Assembly: GCA_028281105.1 (NCBI GenBank)
Contig: JANQKQ010000002.1
Location: forward strand, 62,001-126,000
Direction of reading: 5' to 3'
DNA: 64,000 nt
From: Rhizobiaceae bacterium
GTDB lineage: Bacteria > Pseudomonadota > Alphaproteobacteria > Rhizobiales > Rhizobiaceae
Part shown: positions 18,517 through 26,605 of the stretch, in pieces
How the letters are laid out: every line of letters starts with the position of its first letter
How positions within the stretch are numbered: the first letter of the stretch is position 1
Made by a program: the position numbers and the translations under genes
Notes under the pieces: model-generated
The model's input: the letters and a program-made list of their open reading frames with translations, nothing else
What the model was told of the DNA's origin: nothing
Database searches by the model: none

Positions 18517-18840
18517 CTATACCGATCCGCTGCCCCGCTCCAATTCGATCGCAAGCGCTTCCGGTTCGGTTTCCCAGAATTTCCGGACCTTCTTCAGCCA
18601 ATTATCTACATCGTCAAATCCTGAAGGATCGACTTCGTAGCATCGCCTTGCACCATCCCTTCGAACCTTTGCGAACCCGGCGTCTCGCAGCACCCGTAGA
18701 TGCTGGGACACCGCGGATTGTGAAATGCCGAATTCAGCTTCAGCGACTTTGACGATTTCGCCAGAGGCATGCTCCCTTTGCGAGATGAGTTCCAACATCC
18801 GGCGGCGCACAGGGTCGCACAACACATCAAAGGCGTTCAT
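18517..18840 (-). CDS. ArsR-family transcriptional repressor
   Basis: A 107-residue winged-helix regulator. It begins MNAFDVLCDPVRRRML and has the recognition helix SQSAVSQHLRVLRDAGF at about residues 39-55; there is no CxC-type metal site. It starts on the TGATG overlap with the stop of the upstream SRPBCC gene, so the two are translationally coupled. In this widespread pair the ArsR member usually comes first; here the order is reversed. The target is most likely their own promoter. Confidence 0.9.
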   Translation of the reverse strand: MNAFDVLCDPVRRRMLELISQREHASGEIVKVAEAEFGISQSAVSQHLRVLRDAGFAKVRRDGARRCYEVDPSGFDDVDNWLKKVRKFWETEPEALAIELERGSGSV

Positions 18841-19475
18841 CAGCTCTGACCTGTGTAGAAGTCTGCGGTTCGTTTCGCCGCATCCAAGGCGCTTCGCTCG
18901 TCCTCACCAGCTTCTGCATGCGCTGATCCCCACGCTTGGGACCAGTTCCGCAGCGTTGCTTTGCCGGTGGCGCTTTGCGCCCAGCTTTCGCCGGCCTCGA
19001 TCGAACTGCCGCCATCGTTCGACAGATGCACATCCAAGCCAAGCATGGACAGCTCCCATCCGACGCCCGCCGCACCAGGGCCATACTGGTCCCAATGAGC
19101 CTGACTTGTTTCATCTATTGGTTGCTCATGCTCAAGCACCAGATGCGCGCCTTCGTTGGTCGCTGTGATGGTGACCGTGACCCAGCTGACACTTGCGCCA
19201 AACTCCCATGTGAGGGCCAGCTCTCGTGGTGGACGACAGGAAACGACCTTTCCGGAAGCATTCCCGCTGATCGCGTATAGCCCGCCCTGCTCGAAATCGC
19301 CTGATACCTCGGCAAACCAACGATGAATTCGTTCTTGATTTGTCAGCGCATCCCACAAATCTTCGGCCGTCGTGTGATAGCTGCGAGCGGCGCGTACAAT
19401 ATGCGTTGGGCCGGCGTTGCGATTGCCACTGCCGACCTCCCTAACGGTCGCCCCACTTGCCTCTTCGAAATCCAT
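18840..19475 (-). CDS. SRPBCC (AHSA1-like) domain protein
   Basis: A 211-residue protein whose residues 25-150 match the START-like AHSA1 fold: HIVRAARSYHTTAEDLWDALT, IHRWFAEVSGDF, and the C-terminal amphipathic region GVGWELSMLGLDVHL. These proteins have a hydrophobic ligand cavity, and the biochemical role is generally unknown. A GAGG lies six bases before the ATG. Coupled to the downstream arsR-type gene. The pair breaks the sugar island and may be a separate insertion. Confidence 0.85.
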   Translation of the reverse strand: MDFEEASGATVREVGSGNRNAGPTHIVRAARSYHTTAEDLWDALTNQERIHRWFAEVSGDFEQGGLYAISGNASGKVVSCRPPRELALTWEFGASVSWVTVTITATNEGAHLVLEHEQPIDETSQAHWDQYGPGAAGVGWELSMLGLDVHLSNDGGSSIEAGESWAQSATGKATLRNWSQAWGSAHAEAGEDERSALDAAKRTADFYTGQS

Positions 19476-19511
19476 CTTAATCCTCGCCTGGTATAATCAT
19501 ATAAGTTTTGG

Positions 19512-19535
19512 CTAATATACGTAACGTCTAATATA
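19512..19535. promoter_or_regulatory. Direct repeat CTAATATA x2 upstream of the SRPBCC-ArsR operon
   Basis: CTAATATA at 19512-19519 and 19528-19535, 16 bases apart start to start, in an AT-rich stretch 37-60 bases upstream of the operon start. It may be the ArsR-type operator or overlap the -10 region. Confidence 0.4.
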
Positions 19536-19695
19536 ATGCAATGAGTCGGCAATGCGGGCTTTCAACGCGTCGCAGAAGGTTGGTTGCAATGGGCTCAAAG
19601 CCGCCAATTGCAGCATCTGCCACCAATTACGGGTTTGGCTGAGGCGACTTGTGGCGTGCGGCGCACGGGCATGGCCGCCGAGGCGGTCATATAGA

Positions 19696-20250
19696 TTACT
19701 CCATATTCGTATGACGCGTGCGCATCTGCTCGGAATCGATGCCGAGCCTTTCCCGCAGGCCGGCGATCATGATCTCGAACACAAAGAACAGCGCGCCCTC
19801 GTAGATCGATCCCATCGGCAGCATCGTGCTGGCGGTGGGGGCGCCGTCGCTCGCCATGGTCTGGGCCGGCACCACGATCACATGGTCGGCGAGCGCCGCG
19901 CTGGGCGTGTCGGGCACGGCGGTGACGAACAGGACCCGCGCGCCGGCATCTGCCGCTTTGCGCATTAATGCGCGCACCGTGTCGAGTTCCCCCGGTCCGG
20001 CCGAGGCGATGAGCAGATCGCCGGCGCCCAGCGGCGGCATCGCCATCTCGCCCACATAGGCCGCGCGCAGGCCCAGGTGATAGAGCCGCATGGCGAAGCC
20101 GCGCATCTGCAGGCCCTCGCGGCCGCAGCCGTACAGGCCGATGTTCCCGGCCTCAGCGATCATCGTGCAGGCGCGCTCGATCGCTTCGCGCTCGACGCCT
20201 TCGAGCGCGGCTGCCACTTCCTCCGTCGCCTGTCGAAATTTAAAAGCCAT
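19696..20250 (-). CDS. SIS-domain sugar isomerase, 6-phospho-3-hexuloisomerase-like
   Basis: A 184-residue single SIS-domain protein. The size and motifs (IGLYGCGREGLQMRGFAMRL at about residues 37-56, LLIASAGPGELDTVRALM, and the C-terminal EGALFFVFEIMI) are like 6-phospho-3-hexuloisomerases, which interconvert phosphorylated ketose and aldose sugars. It is the last gene of an operon with SgcQ/BtpA-like, M42-like and FGGY-kinase proteins, five bases after the kinase. It could isomerise the kinase product. No hexulose-phosphate synthase is nearby, so a formaldehyde pathway is unlikely. Confidence 0.85.
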   Translation of the reverse strand: MAFKFRQATEEVAAALEGVEREAIERACTMIAEAGNIGLYGCGREGLQMRGFAMRLYHLGLRAAYVGEMAMPPLGAGDLLIASAGPGELDTVRALMRKAADAGARVLFVTAVPDTPSAALADHVIVVPAQTMASDGAPTASTMLPMGSIYEGALFFVFEIMIAGLRERLGIDSEQMRTRHTNME

Positions 20251-20255
20251 CGCGC

Positions 20256-21749
20256 CTACGCCGGTCGCGCCATCAGCGACTTGGTCTGTTCATACAGATC
20301 GCGAAATGTCTGGTAGCGATCGCGGTAGACCGCCGCGTTGGCCTCGATCGGCTCGACCACGCGGTCCACCGGGTTCCAGTCCTCGATGTCGTCCGGCTTG
20401 GCCGCGCCGGTCGCCACCGCCGCCAGGAACGCGTCGCCATAGGCCGCGCCGATGGTGCGCTTGCGCACGATCTGGGCGATACCGGTGACGTCCGAGGTTG
20501 CCTGCAGCCAGACCTCGTTCTTGGTGCCGCCGCCCACCGCGTAGAGCCGGGCCGGCGGATTGCCGGTTTCGCGATAGGTCTCGATGACGTGGCCGGTGCC
20601 CAGCGCGATGCCTTCCAGCATGGCGCGATAGATGTCGCCGCGCTCGTGGCCCAGATGCAGGCCGAACAAAACACCCTTTGCATTGGGATCGTGGATCGGC
20701 GTTCGCTCGCCGGAGAAATAGGGCAGCATGATGAGCCCGTTGGCGCCCGGCGGCGAGCCTGCCGCCTCCGCCGCCAGCTTGCCGAACGCCTCCTCGCGCG
20801 TCAGCTCCTGCCCGAACCGGTCGCGGAACCAGTGGGTCAGCGTGCCGCTGGTCGCCAGGCCCGCCATCGAGGTGTGCCGGCCCTCGAACAGCCATGGCGC
20901 ATACCACAATCGCGGGTCGGCGACGCGCTCGCCCGTCGGCATGACGATGAAGATCGTCGACCCGTACATCATCATCATGTCGCGGTCGCCCATCACCCCG
21001 ACGCTGACCGCCTCGGCCGCCGCGTCGATCGTGCCCGCCAGCACCGGAGTGCCGGGCGCCAGGCCCGTTTCTTCAGCCGCCGCCGGCGTCACTTCGCCGA
21101 CGATGCGGGTGGACCAACTGAGGTCCGGCAGCAGGTCCGCGCCGACGATTTCGTCGCTGAGCGCAGTGCTCCAGCCCATCTCTTCGAGCAGGTATAGCGG
21201 GCTGAAATTGGCCGCCGTGTAGTGGTCCATCACCCATTCGCCGGTGAGCTTGCGCACCAGGAACGAGGTCGATGTGAGCACCTTGGCGGTCTTGGCGAAA
21301 ATGTCGGGGTGGTTGCGTTTCAGCCAGAGGATTTTCGGGCCGACCGACTGGGAGGTCAGCGCATTGCCGCAGCGCTCGACCAGAGTTGCCTCGCCGATCT
21401 TGTCCGTCAGTTCGTCGACTTCTGCGGCCGCACGATTGTCGACGCCGTAGAGCACGCCGTTCATCAGCGCGTTGCCGTCGGCGTCCACCGGCAGCATGCA
21501 CGGGCCGATGGCGCTGCAGGCGACGGCGCAAACGGCCTTGGGGTCAATCCGGCTTTCGGCCAGGATCGACCGGGTCACGTGGACGAAATCGCCCCACCAA
21601 TCCTCGTGCGGCCGGTGCTCGGCCCAGCCGGGCCTGGGCACCAGCATCTCGTGCGCGCGTGCGGCGGTAGCGACGATCTCGCCATCGCCATCGACGAGCA
21701 CGCCCTTCGTCTCGAACGTGCCGATATCCACGCCGATCGTGTAGCTCAT
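20256..21749 (-). CDS. FGGY-family carbohydrate kinase (xylulokinase-like)
   Basis: A 497-residue sugar kinase with two actin-like ATPase domains. The N-terminal phosphate-binding motif is GVDIGTFETKGVLV (residues 5-18). The catalytic aspartate lies in GTIDAAAEAV (about 245), and the FGGY-type C-terminal signature is around LYAVGGGTKNEVWLQATSDV (about 406-425). I use the ATG at 21749, which overlaps the stop of the upstream M42 gene (ATGA); the open frame to 21848 belongs to that gene's strand in another frame. Substrate unknown; it is probably a ketose or polyol. Confidence 0.92.
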   Translation of the reverse strand: MSYTIGVDIGTFETKGVLVDGDGEIVATAARAHEMLVPRPGWAEHRPHEDWWGDFVHVTRSILAESRIDPKAVCAVACSAIGPCMLPVDADGNALMNGVLYGVDNRAAAEVDELTDKIGEATLVERCGNALTSQSVGPKILWLKRNHPDIFAKTAKVLTSTSFLVRKLTGEWVMDHYTAANFSPLYLLEEMGWSTALSDEIVGADLLPDLSWSTRIVGEVTPAAAEETGLAPGTPVLAGTIDAAAEAVSVGVMGDRDMMMMYGSTIFIVMPTGERVADPRLWYAPWLFEGRHTSMAGLATSGTLTHWFRDRFGQELTREEAFGKLAAEAAGSPPGANGLIMLPYFSGERTPIHDPNAKGVLFGLHLGHERGDIYRAMLEGIALGTGHVIETYRETGNPPARLYAVGGGTKNEVWLQATSDVTGIAQIVRKRTIGAAYGDAFLAAVATGAAKPDDIEDWNPVDRVVEPIEANAAVYRDRYQTFRDLYEQTKSLMARPA

Positions 21750-22882
21750 TGCGGGAACTCGTCCCGGTCGAGGTTGAAGTCGGGGCCGATGTTGGTCACC
21801 GCGGTCGCCAGCAGATCGGCCAGCGCGGCCAGATCGCCAAGGTCGCACACCTCCAGCGAGGAGTGGGTGTAGCGGCAGGGAAAGCCGATATCGATCACGG
21901 CGACGCCGGCGCCGACCAGCTGAACATAGGAGGTTTCGGTCAGCACGCCGCTCTGGGCGCTGCGCTGCAGCGGACTGCCGATCTCGCCGCCGGCGGTTTC
22001 GAACAGCCTGACAAGCGCCGGGTGGGGGATCGCGCCGTTGAGCGTGCCGCGGCCGTGGAACGAATAAAGACTGATCGCAGGCCCGCCGCCCAAGGCGATC
22101 TCGCCGCGGTCGGCCATGTCGGGCGTGTCGGTGGCGAGCGCCAGGTCGAGCTGGATGGCGATGTCCGGCTGCAACGCCTGGGCGGCGGGCAGAGCGCCGC
22201 GCAGGTTGAACTCCTCCTGCACCGAAAAGACGATGTGGACGGTGGACCGGGGTTCTGCATCCACGAACCGGCGCACCGCTTCCAACAGCACCGCGCAGCC
22301 GGCGCGATCATCGATCGCGGTGCCGGCGATGCGGTCGGCGCCGAGTTTCATGGCGTTAGGCCGGTAGACCACCGGCGTGCCGATGTCGATGCCGCACGCG
22401 CGCACGGCCTGCGCGCTGTCGAGCCCGGTGTCGATGTAGAGTTCGCGATAAGGAACCACCCGGTATTTTTCTTCGGGCAGGGTCGCGTGGTGCGACTTGT
22501 TGGCGATTACGCCGGGCCGGTCCTTGCCGTCGGCGATCTGGAACAGCACCGCCTGTGAGGCCAGCGCGCGTTCCGGCACGCCGCCCAGCCGTTCGACCCG
22601 CACGAAACCGTCGGGCTCGATCCTGCGCACGACGAAGCCGAGCTGATCCATATGGGCGATCAGCATCACCGAAGGGGCGTCGGCCTCGCCCTCGAGCGTC
22701 GCGATGAGGTTGCCCAGCACGTCGGTGCTGGTGGCGACACCGAGCTCTTCCAGCACACCCTTGAGGTCGGCGCGCACGCGGCCCTCATGCCCGGCCAGCC
22801 CCGGGATCGCCATCAGCCGGATCAGGTCTTCGGCGATGCGTTGCTTGGCCTTTGCGCTCTTGTCCGCCACCGTGTGCCTCAC
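21746..22882 (-). CDS. M42-family metallopeptidase, SgcX-like
   Basis: A 378-residue protein with the M42 (glutamyl aminopeptidase/cellulase M) metal site complete: H77-x-D79 (AHMDQLGF), the bridging aspartate in GTAIDDRAG (about residue 191), EE in VQEEFNLRG, and a C-terminal RYTHSSLE histidine. Escherichia coli SgcX, next to SgcQ in a sugar operon, is the nearest analogy. In such operons the protein may act on a sugar-linked amide or peptide bond. It overlaps the gene before it and the gene after it by four bases each. Confidence 0.88.
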   Translation of the reverse strand: MRHTVADKSAKAKQRIAEDLIRLMAIPGLAGHEGRVRADLKGVLEELGVATSTDVLGNLIATLEGEADAPSVMLIAHMDQLGFVVRRIEPDGFVRVERLGGVPERALASQAVLFQIADGKDRPGVIANKSHHATLPEEKYRVVPYRELYIDTGLDSAQAVRACGIDIGTPVVYRPNAMKLGADRIAGTAIDDRAGCAVLLEAVRRFVDAEPRSTVHIVFSVQEEFNLRGALPAAQALQPDIAIQLDLALATDTPDMADRGEIALGGGPAISLYSFHGRGTLNGAIPHPALVRLFETAGGEIGSPLQRSAQSGVLTETSYVQLVGAGVAVIDIGFPCRYTHSSLEVCDLGDLAALADLLATAVTNIGPDFNLDRDEFPQ

Positions 22883-23691
22883 CCGCCCCGCGCGGCGCGC
22901 GCGCGATCCATGAAATCGGCGGCCCGGTCCGGATCGACCGAGTTCCAGGTGTCGCCATTCTGTTTCAGCGACGAGCCGACGATGCAGCCGTCGGCCACCG
23001 CCAGCACGTCGGCGACCGTCTCGTGCTTGACGCCGGTGTTGGCGAGCACCGGCGTGTCGCCGGCAACCGCCTTGACCGCTTCCAGTTCGCTCATGGCGGC
23101 GGCCTCGCCGGTGATCTGGCCGGACACGAGCACTGCGTCGGGCAGGCTGGAGAAGATCGTGCTGCGCGCGCGGTCGGCCAGGTCGCGGCTATCCATGGAA
23201 GCAGCGAACTCGGCCGAGATGTTGAACAGCACCGCCAGGTCGCGCCGGCCCAGCCGGTCGCGATAGCGGATCGCCTTGCCCGCGTCGGGCGCCCACACGC
23301 CCATGTCGGATGCGTAGACGCCGGTGAAGATCTCGCGCACGAAGGCCGCGCCGGTCGCCGCCGCCAGCGCCATGGTCGACATCGGGTCCCACAGCACGTT
23401 GACGCCGAACGGCACCGTGATCTGATCGCGTAGCCGGCCGATGACGAAGGCCATCGTGGCCGTGGATGCGGCATCGACGGAAAGCTCGTAAGGCCGGTCG
23501 TTTTCGTTGCCGAACATCACCGCGTCGACGCCCGCCGCCTGCAGCGCTTCCAGGTCCGCGCGCGCGCCGGCGACCAGCCCCTCGAGCCCCGCCTCGCCGT
23601 CATGCAGCGGCGAGCCGGGCAAGGCGCCCAGGTGCACCATGGCGATCACCGGCTTGGTCTGCCCGAACACGCGCCTAAAGTTGTTACTCAT
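22879..23691 (-). CDS. BtpA/SgcQ-family TIM-barrel protein
   Basis: A 270-residue protein of the BtpA family. Motifs include KPVIAMVHLGALPGSP (about residues 13-28), VMFGNENDRPY, GVNVLWDP, and SGQITGEA. The name comes from a cyanobacterial photosystem I biogenesis factor, but most bacterial members sit in sugar operons like sgcQ and their reaction is unknown. First gene of the operon; the ATG is divergent from the aldo-keto reductase gene with about 100 bases between. The conserved operon suggests an enzymatic step that follows uptake. Confidence 0.88.
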   Translation of the reverse strand: MSNNFRRVFGQTKPVIAMVHLGALPGSPLHDGEAGLEGLVAGARADLEALQAAGVDAVMFGNENDRPYELSVDAASTATMAFVIGRLRDQITVPFGVNVLWDPMSTMALAAATGAAFVREIFTGVYASDMGVWAPDAGKAIRYRDRLGRRDLAVLFNISAEFAASMDSRDLADRARSTIFSSLPDAVLVSGQITGEAAAMSELEAVKAVAGDTPVLANTGVKHETVADVLAVADGCIVGSSLKQNGDTWNSVDPDRAADFMDRARAARGG

Positions 23692-23789
23692 TGATGCCCC
23701 TTGTTAATTCGTACTGTCGCGCGGTCGGCGGAAGCGCTATCATGAGCCGGGCGCGGTCCGCGCCGTCCCAATCAGCCAAGGATATGCAC

Positions 23790-24815
23790 ATGGAACGCCG
23801 GCATTGGCAACGGCTTGACAATGGCGGGCTGTCGTTCACCGAACTGGGCTTCGGCACGGCGCCGCTGGGCAATCTTTACCGGGCGATCAGCGACGAGGAG
23901 GCCCATGCGGTTTTGGAGGCGGCATGGGAGACCGGCTGCCGCTATTTCGACACCGCGCCGCTCTACGGACTCGGGCTCGCCGAGACCCGGCTCAACCGGT
24001 TTTTACGCACTAAGAACCGCGACGATTACGTGCTGTCGACCAAGGTCGGCCGGCTGCTGGAACGGTGCGCGCCGGATGAGCGCACCGGTCTGGGCAAGTT
24101 CTTCGACACCCCCAACCGCCGAGAGGTCTACGACTATTCCTATGACGGCGTCATGCGCTCGGTGGAGTTCTCGCTGGAGCGCCTCGGCGTCGACCGGTTC
24201 GACATTCTGTTCGCCCACGATCTCGACATCTTCAATCACGGTACCGAAGAGGCGATGAACGAGCGGATCGACGAGTTCATGGCCTCGGGCTACTACGCGT
24301 TGCTGGCGCTGCGGGACCAGGGGGTGATCGTCGCGTTCGGCGCCGGCATCAACGAATGGGAGCCGGGCCAGATCATGGCCGAGCGCGGCGACATGGACCT
24401 GTTCCTGCTGGCCGGCCGCTACACCCTGCTGGAGCAGGAGTCGCTCGATAGCTTTCTGCCCCTTTGCGAGGAGCGCGGCATCGGCATCGTGCTGGGCGGG
24501 CCGTACAATTCCGGCATTCTGGCCACCGGCGCCAAGCCCGGGGCCTTCTTCGACTACGATCCGGCGCCGAAGGAAATCCTGGAGCGGGTGGCGAAGATCG
24601 AGGCGGTGTGCGCCGCCCACGACACGAAGCTGATCGAGGCGGCGCTGCGATTCCCGCTGTTTCACCGTTCAGTGGTCTCGGTCGTGCCCGGCGGGCAGTC
24701 GGTGGACCAGGTGCGCTCCAACCGCACCATCCTAGACGCGCAAATCCCCAACGCGCTGTGGGCGCAGTTGAAGGCCGACGGCCTGACCCGGTCCGACGCA
24801 CCGACCCCGGCATAG
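23790..24815 (+). CDS. Aldo-keto reductase, probable L-fucose (D-threo-aldose) 1-dehydrogenase
   Basis: A 341-residue AKR with tetrad residues D54, Y59 (DTAPLYGLG), K85 (STKVGRLL) and H143 (FAHDLD). The C-terminal cofactor end VVPGGQSVDQVRSN matches the D-threo-aldose 1-dehydrogenase type, which oxidises L-fucose to L-fuconolactone. I chose the ATG at 23790 because AAGGA lies seven bases upstream; another ATG at 23784 is too close to it, and the frame opens at 23691. It is followed 21 bases later by fuconolactonase, which supports the substrate. Confidence 0.88.
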   Translation: MERRHWQRLDNGGLSFTELGFGTAPLGNLYRAISDEEAHAVLEAAWETGCRYFDTAPLYGLGLAETRLNRFLRTKNRDDYVLSTKVGRLLERCAPDERTGLGKFFDTPNRREVYDYSYDGVMRSVEFSLERLGVDRFDILFAHDLDIFNHGTEEAMNERIDEFMASGYYALLALRDQGVIVAFGAGINEWEPGQIMAERGDMDLFLLAGRYTLLEQESLDSFLPLCEERGIGIVLGGPYNSGILATGAKPGAFFDYDPAPKEILERVAKIEAVCAAHDTKLIEAALRFPLFHRSVVSVVPGGQSVDQVRSNRTILDAQIPNALWAQLKADGLTRSDAPTPA

Positions 24816-24836
24816 CAGCGAGGACGAGAGCCGATC

Positions 24837-25688
24837 ATGAGCGCGCGCATCGACGCCCACCAGCACTATTGGCAGCCCGCCCGCGGCGACTACGACTGGA
24901 TGCCCAAGGGCCATGAAATCCTGGACCGGCCGTATTTCCCGGACGATCTGGAACCCACATTGGCCAGGCACGGGATCGCCCGCACGGTGCTGGTGCAGGC
25001 CGCGGCCACCGTCAACGAGACCGAGTACATGCTCGGCATCGCCGACGCCACGGAGTCAGTGGCAGGCGTGGTCGGCTGGATCGATTTCGAGAACCGCGAC
25101 GATATCCGACATCTGGAACGGCTCAGGCAGCACCCGAAGTTGTGCGGCGTGCGGCCGATGATCCAGGACATTCCCGACGTGGACTGGATGTTGCGCCCCG
25201 ACATCGGGTGGGCGTTCGACGCACTGGTCGATTTGGACCTGACCTTCGACGCGCTGGGCTTCCCGCCGCACCTGGACAATTTCCACGCCATCGCGACCCG
25301 CTACCCGAAGCTGCGCACGGTCATCGACCATTGCATGAAGCCGCAGATCCGCGACCAGATGGACGGCAAGGATGCGTTCACCGGCTGGGCGCAAGGCATG
25401 AGCCGGCTGGCGGGCGATACGGATGTCCGCTGCAAGCTTTCGGGACTGGTGACCGAAGCGCATGAAGGCTGGACGATCGAAGACGTGCGGCCGTTCGCCG
25501 AACATGTGCTGCAGGCGTTCGGTCCGGACCGGGTGATGTGGGGCTCGGACTGGCCGGTGTGCACGCTGCGCGCCTCCTACGACCAGTGGCGCGAGGTCGC
25601 CGACACCTTCTGCGCTTCGTTGACCCAGGATCACAAGGACCGGGTGTTCGGTGGCACTGCGTGGGAGTTCTACCGGCTTTCGGCCTGA
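24837..25688 (+). CDS. L-fuconolactonase (amidohydrolase family 2)
   Basis: A 283-residue amidohydrolase that opens L-fucono-1,4-lactone to L-fuconate. Metal-site residues H8 and H10 are in IDAHQHYWQP, and the catalytic aspartate is in MWGSDWPVC near residue 240; RPMIQDI and VIDHCMKPQI blocks are typical of the lactonase group. The preceding gene makes its substrate and fuconate dehydratase at 6302 uses its product. Its last 19 bases overlap the 3' end of the convergent PfkB kinase gene. Confidence 0.9.
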   Translation: MSARIDAHQHYWQPARGDYDWMPKGHEILDRPYFPDDLEPTLARHGIARTVLVQAAATVNETEYMLGIADATESVAGVVGWIDFENRDDIRHLERLRQHPKLCGVRPMIQDIPDVDWMLRPDIGWAFDALVDLDLTFDALGFPPHLDNFHAIATRYPKLRTVIDHCMKPQIRDQMDGKDAFTGWAQGMSRLAGDTDVRCKLSGLVTEAHEGWTIEDVRPFAEHVLQAFGPDRVMWGSDWPVCTLRASYDQWREVADTFCASLTQDHKDRVFGGTAWEFYRLSA

Positions 25689-26605
25689 GGCCGGCCGCTT
25701 TCGCGCAGGAAGCGTTCCACCGCATCGGCATCGATCGACGCCCGCTCGACCTCTGCCGTTGAGACGAGCAGCGCGGCGGCGGCCTGCGCATGGATGAGCG
25801 CCGACGCCATCTCCTCGCCCTTCGCCAGGCGGGCGCATAACGCGCCGACGAACGCGTCGCCCGCGCCGTGGGTCGAGACGATATCTACGGCGAATGCCGG
25901 TACGTGATTGGCGGAGTCACCGATGCGGTGATGGATCAGACCGTCGCCACCCATGGTGACGATCAGTTGTGCGGGGCTGGCCGGGCGATCGGCGACGATG
26001 GGTAGCGCCTCGGATACGGTCGAAAGTTCCGCGCCCAGGAACTCCTCACCCTCCAGCCGGTTTACGATCAACACGTCGACGAGTTCGAGCAGTTCGCGCG
26101 GCAGCTGGCGCATCGGCGCGGCGTTGAGGACGAACCTCGCGCCCGCCCGCCGCGCCATTCGGGCCACTTCCAGGTTAACCGCCTCGGGAATTTCGTTTTG
26201 GGCGATGACGAAGCGGGCATCGCCGGGAAGGCGGATCGCAGAGGCATTGAGGCGCTGGTTGGCGCCTGATGCCACCACCGCGCCATAGTCGCCCGCCGGG
26301 TCGATGATCGCGACGGACATGCCCGACGGCGTATCGTCCACGCGCTGAAGCTGATCGGTGCCGACGCCGGCCGCGTGAAGATGTTCGGTGAGCGTCGCGC
26401 CGAACCCATCCGACCCGACGCAGGCGGCCATCGTCACGTGCGCGCCGTGCCGGGCGGCGGCGGCCGCCTGGTTGCCGCCCTTGCCGCCGCAGACATATCG
26501 CGCGTTCGACCCCATCACCGTCTCGTCGGCGCGCGGCAGGTGCGGCGCGTCGATGAGGATGTCGAGGTGCAGGGCGCCGACGACGAGGATGCCAGCCTCA
26601 GCCAT
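25670..26605 (-). CDS. PfkB-family carbohydrate kinase (ribokinase-like)
   Basis: A 311-residue PfkB kinase. It has the glycine-rich N-terminal block CGGKGGNQAAAAARHGA and the C-terminal STHGAGDAFVGALCARL block with the catalytic aspartate; histidine replaces the usual glycine in T-G-A-G-D (THGAGD reads as H-G-A-G-D). The start is ATG 26605, overlapping the stop of the upstream TIM-barrel gene by eight bases; the open frame to 26692 is not used. This is the second PfkB kinase of the island, so it probably has a different substrate from the one at 11151, perhaps ribose from the nucleoside hydrolase. Confidence 0.87.
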   Translation of the reverse strand: MAEAGILVVGALHLDILIDAPHLPRADETVMGSNARYVCGGKGGNQAAAAARHGAHVTMAACVGSDGFGATLTEHLHAAGVGTDQLQRVDDTPSGMSVAIIDPAGDYGAVVASGANQRLNASAIRLPGDARFVIAQNEIPEAVNLEVARMARRAGARFVLNAAPMRQLPRELLELVDVLIVNRLEGEEFLGAELSTVSEALPIVADRPASPAQLIVTMGGDGLIHHRIGDSANHVPAFAVDIVSTHGAGDAFVGALCARLAKGEEMASALIHAQAAAALLVSTAEVERASIDADAVERFLRESGRPQAESR

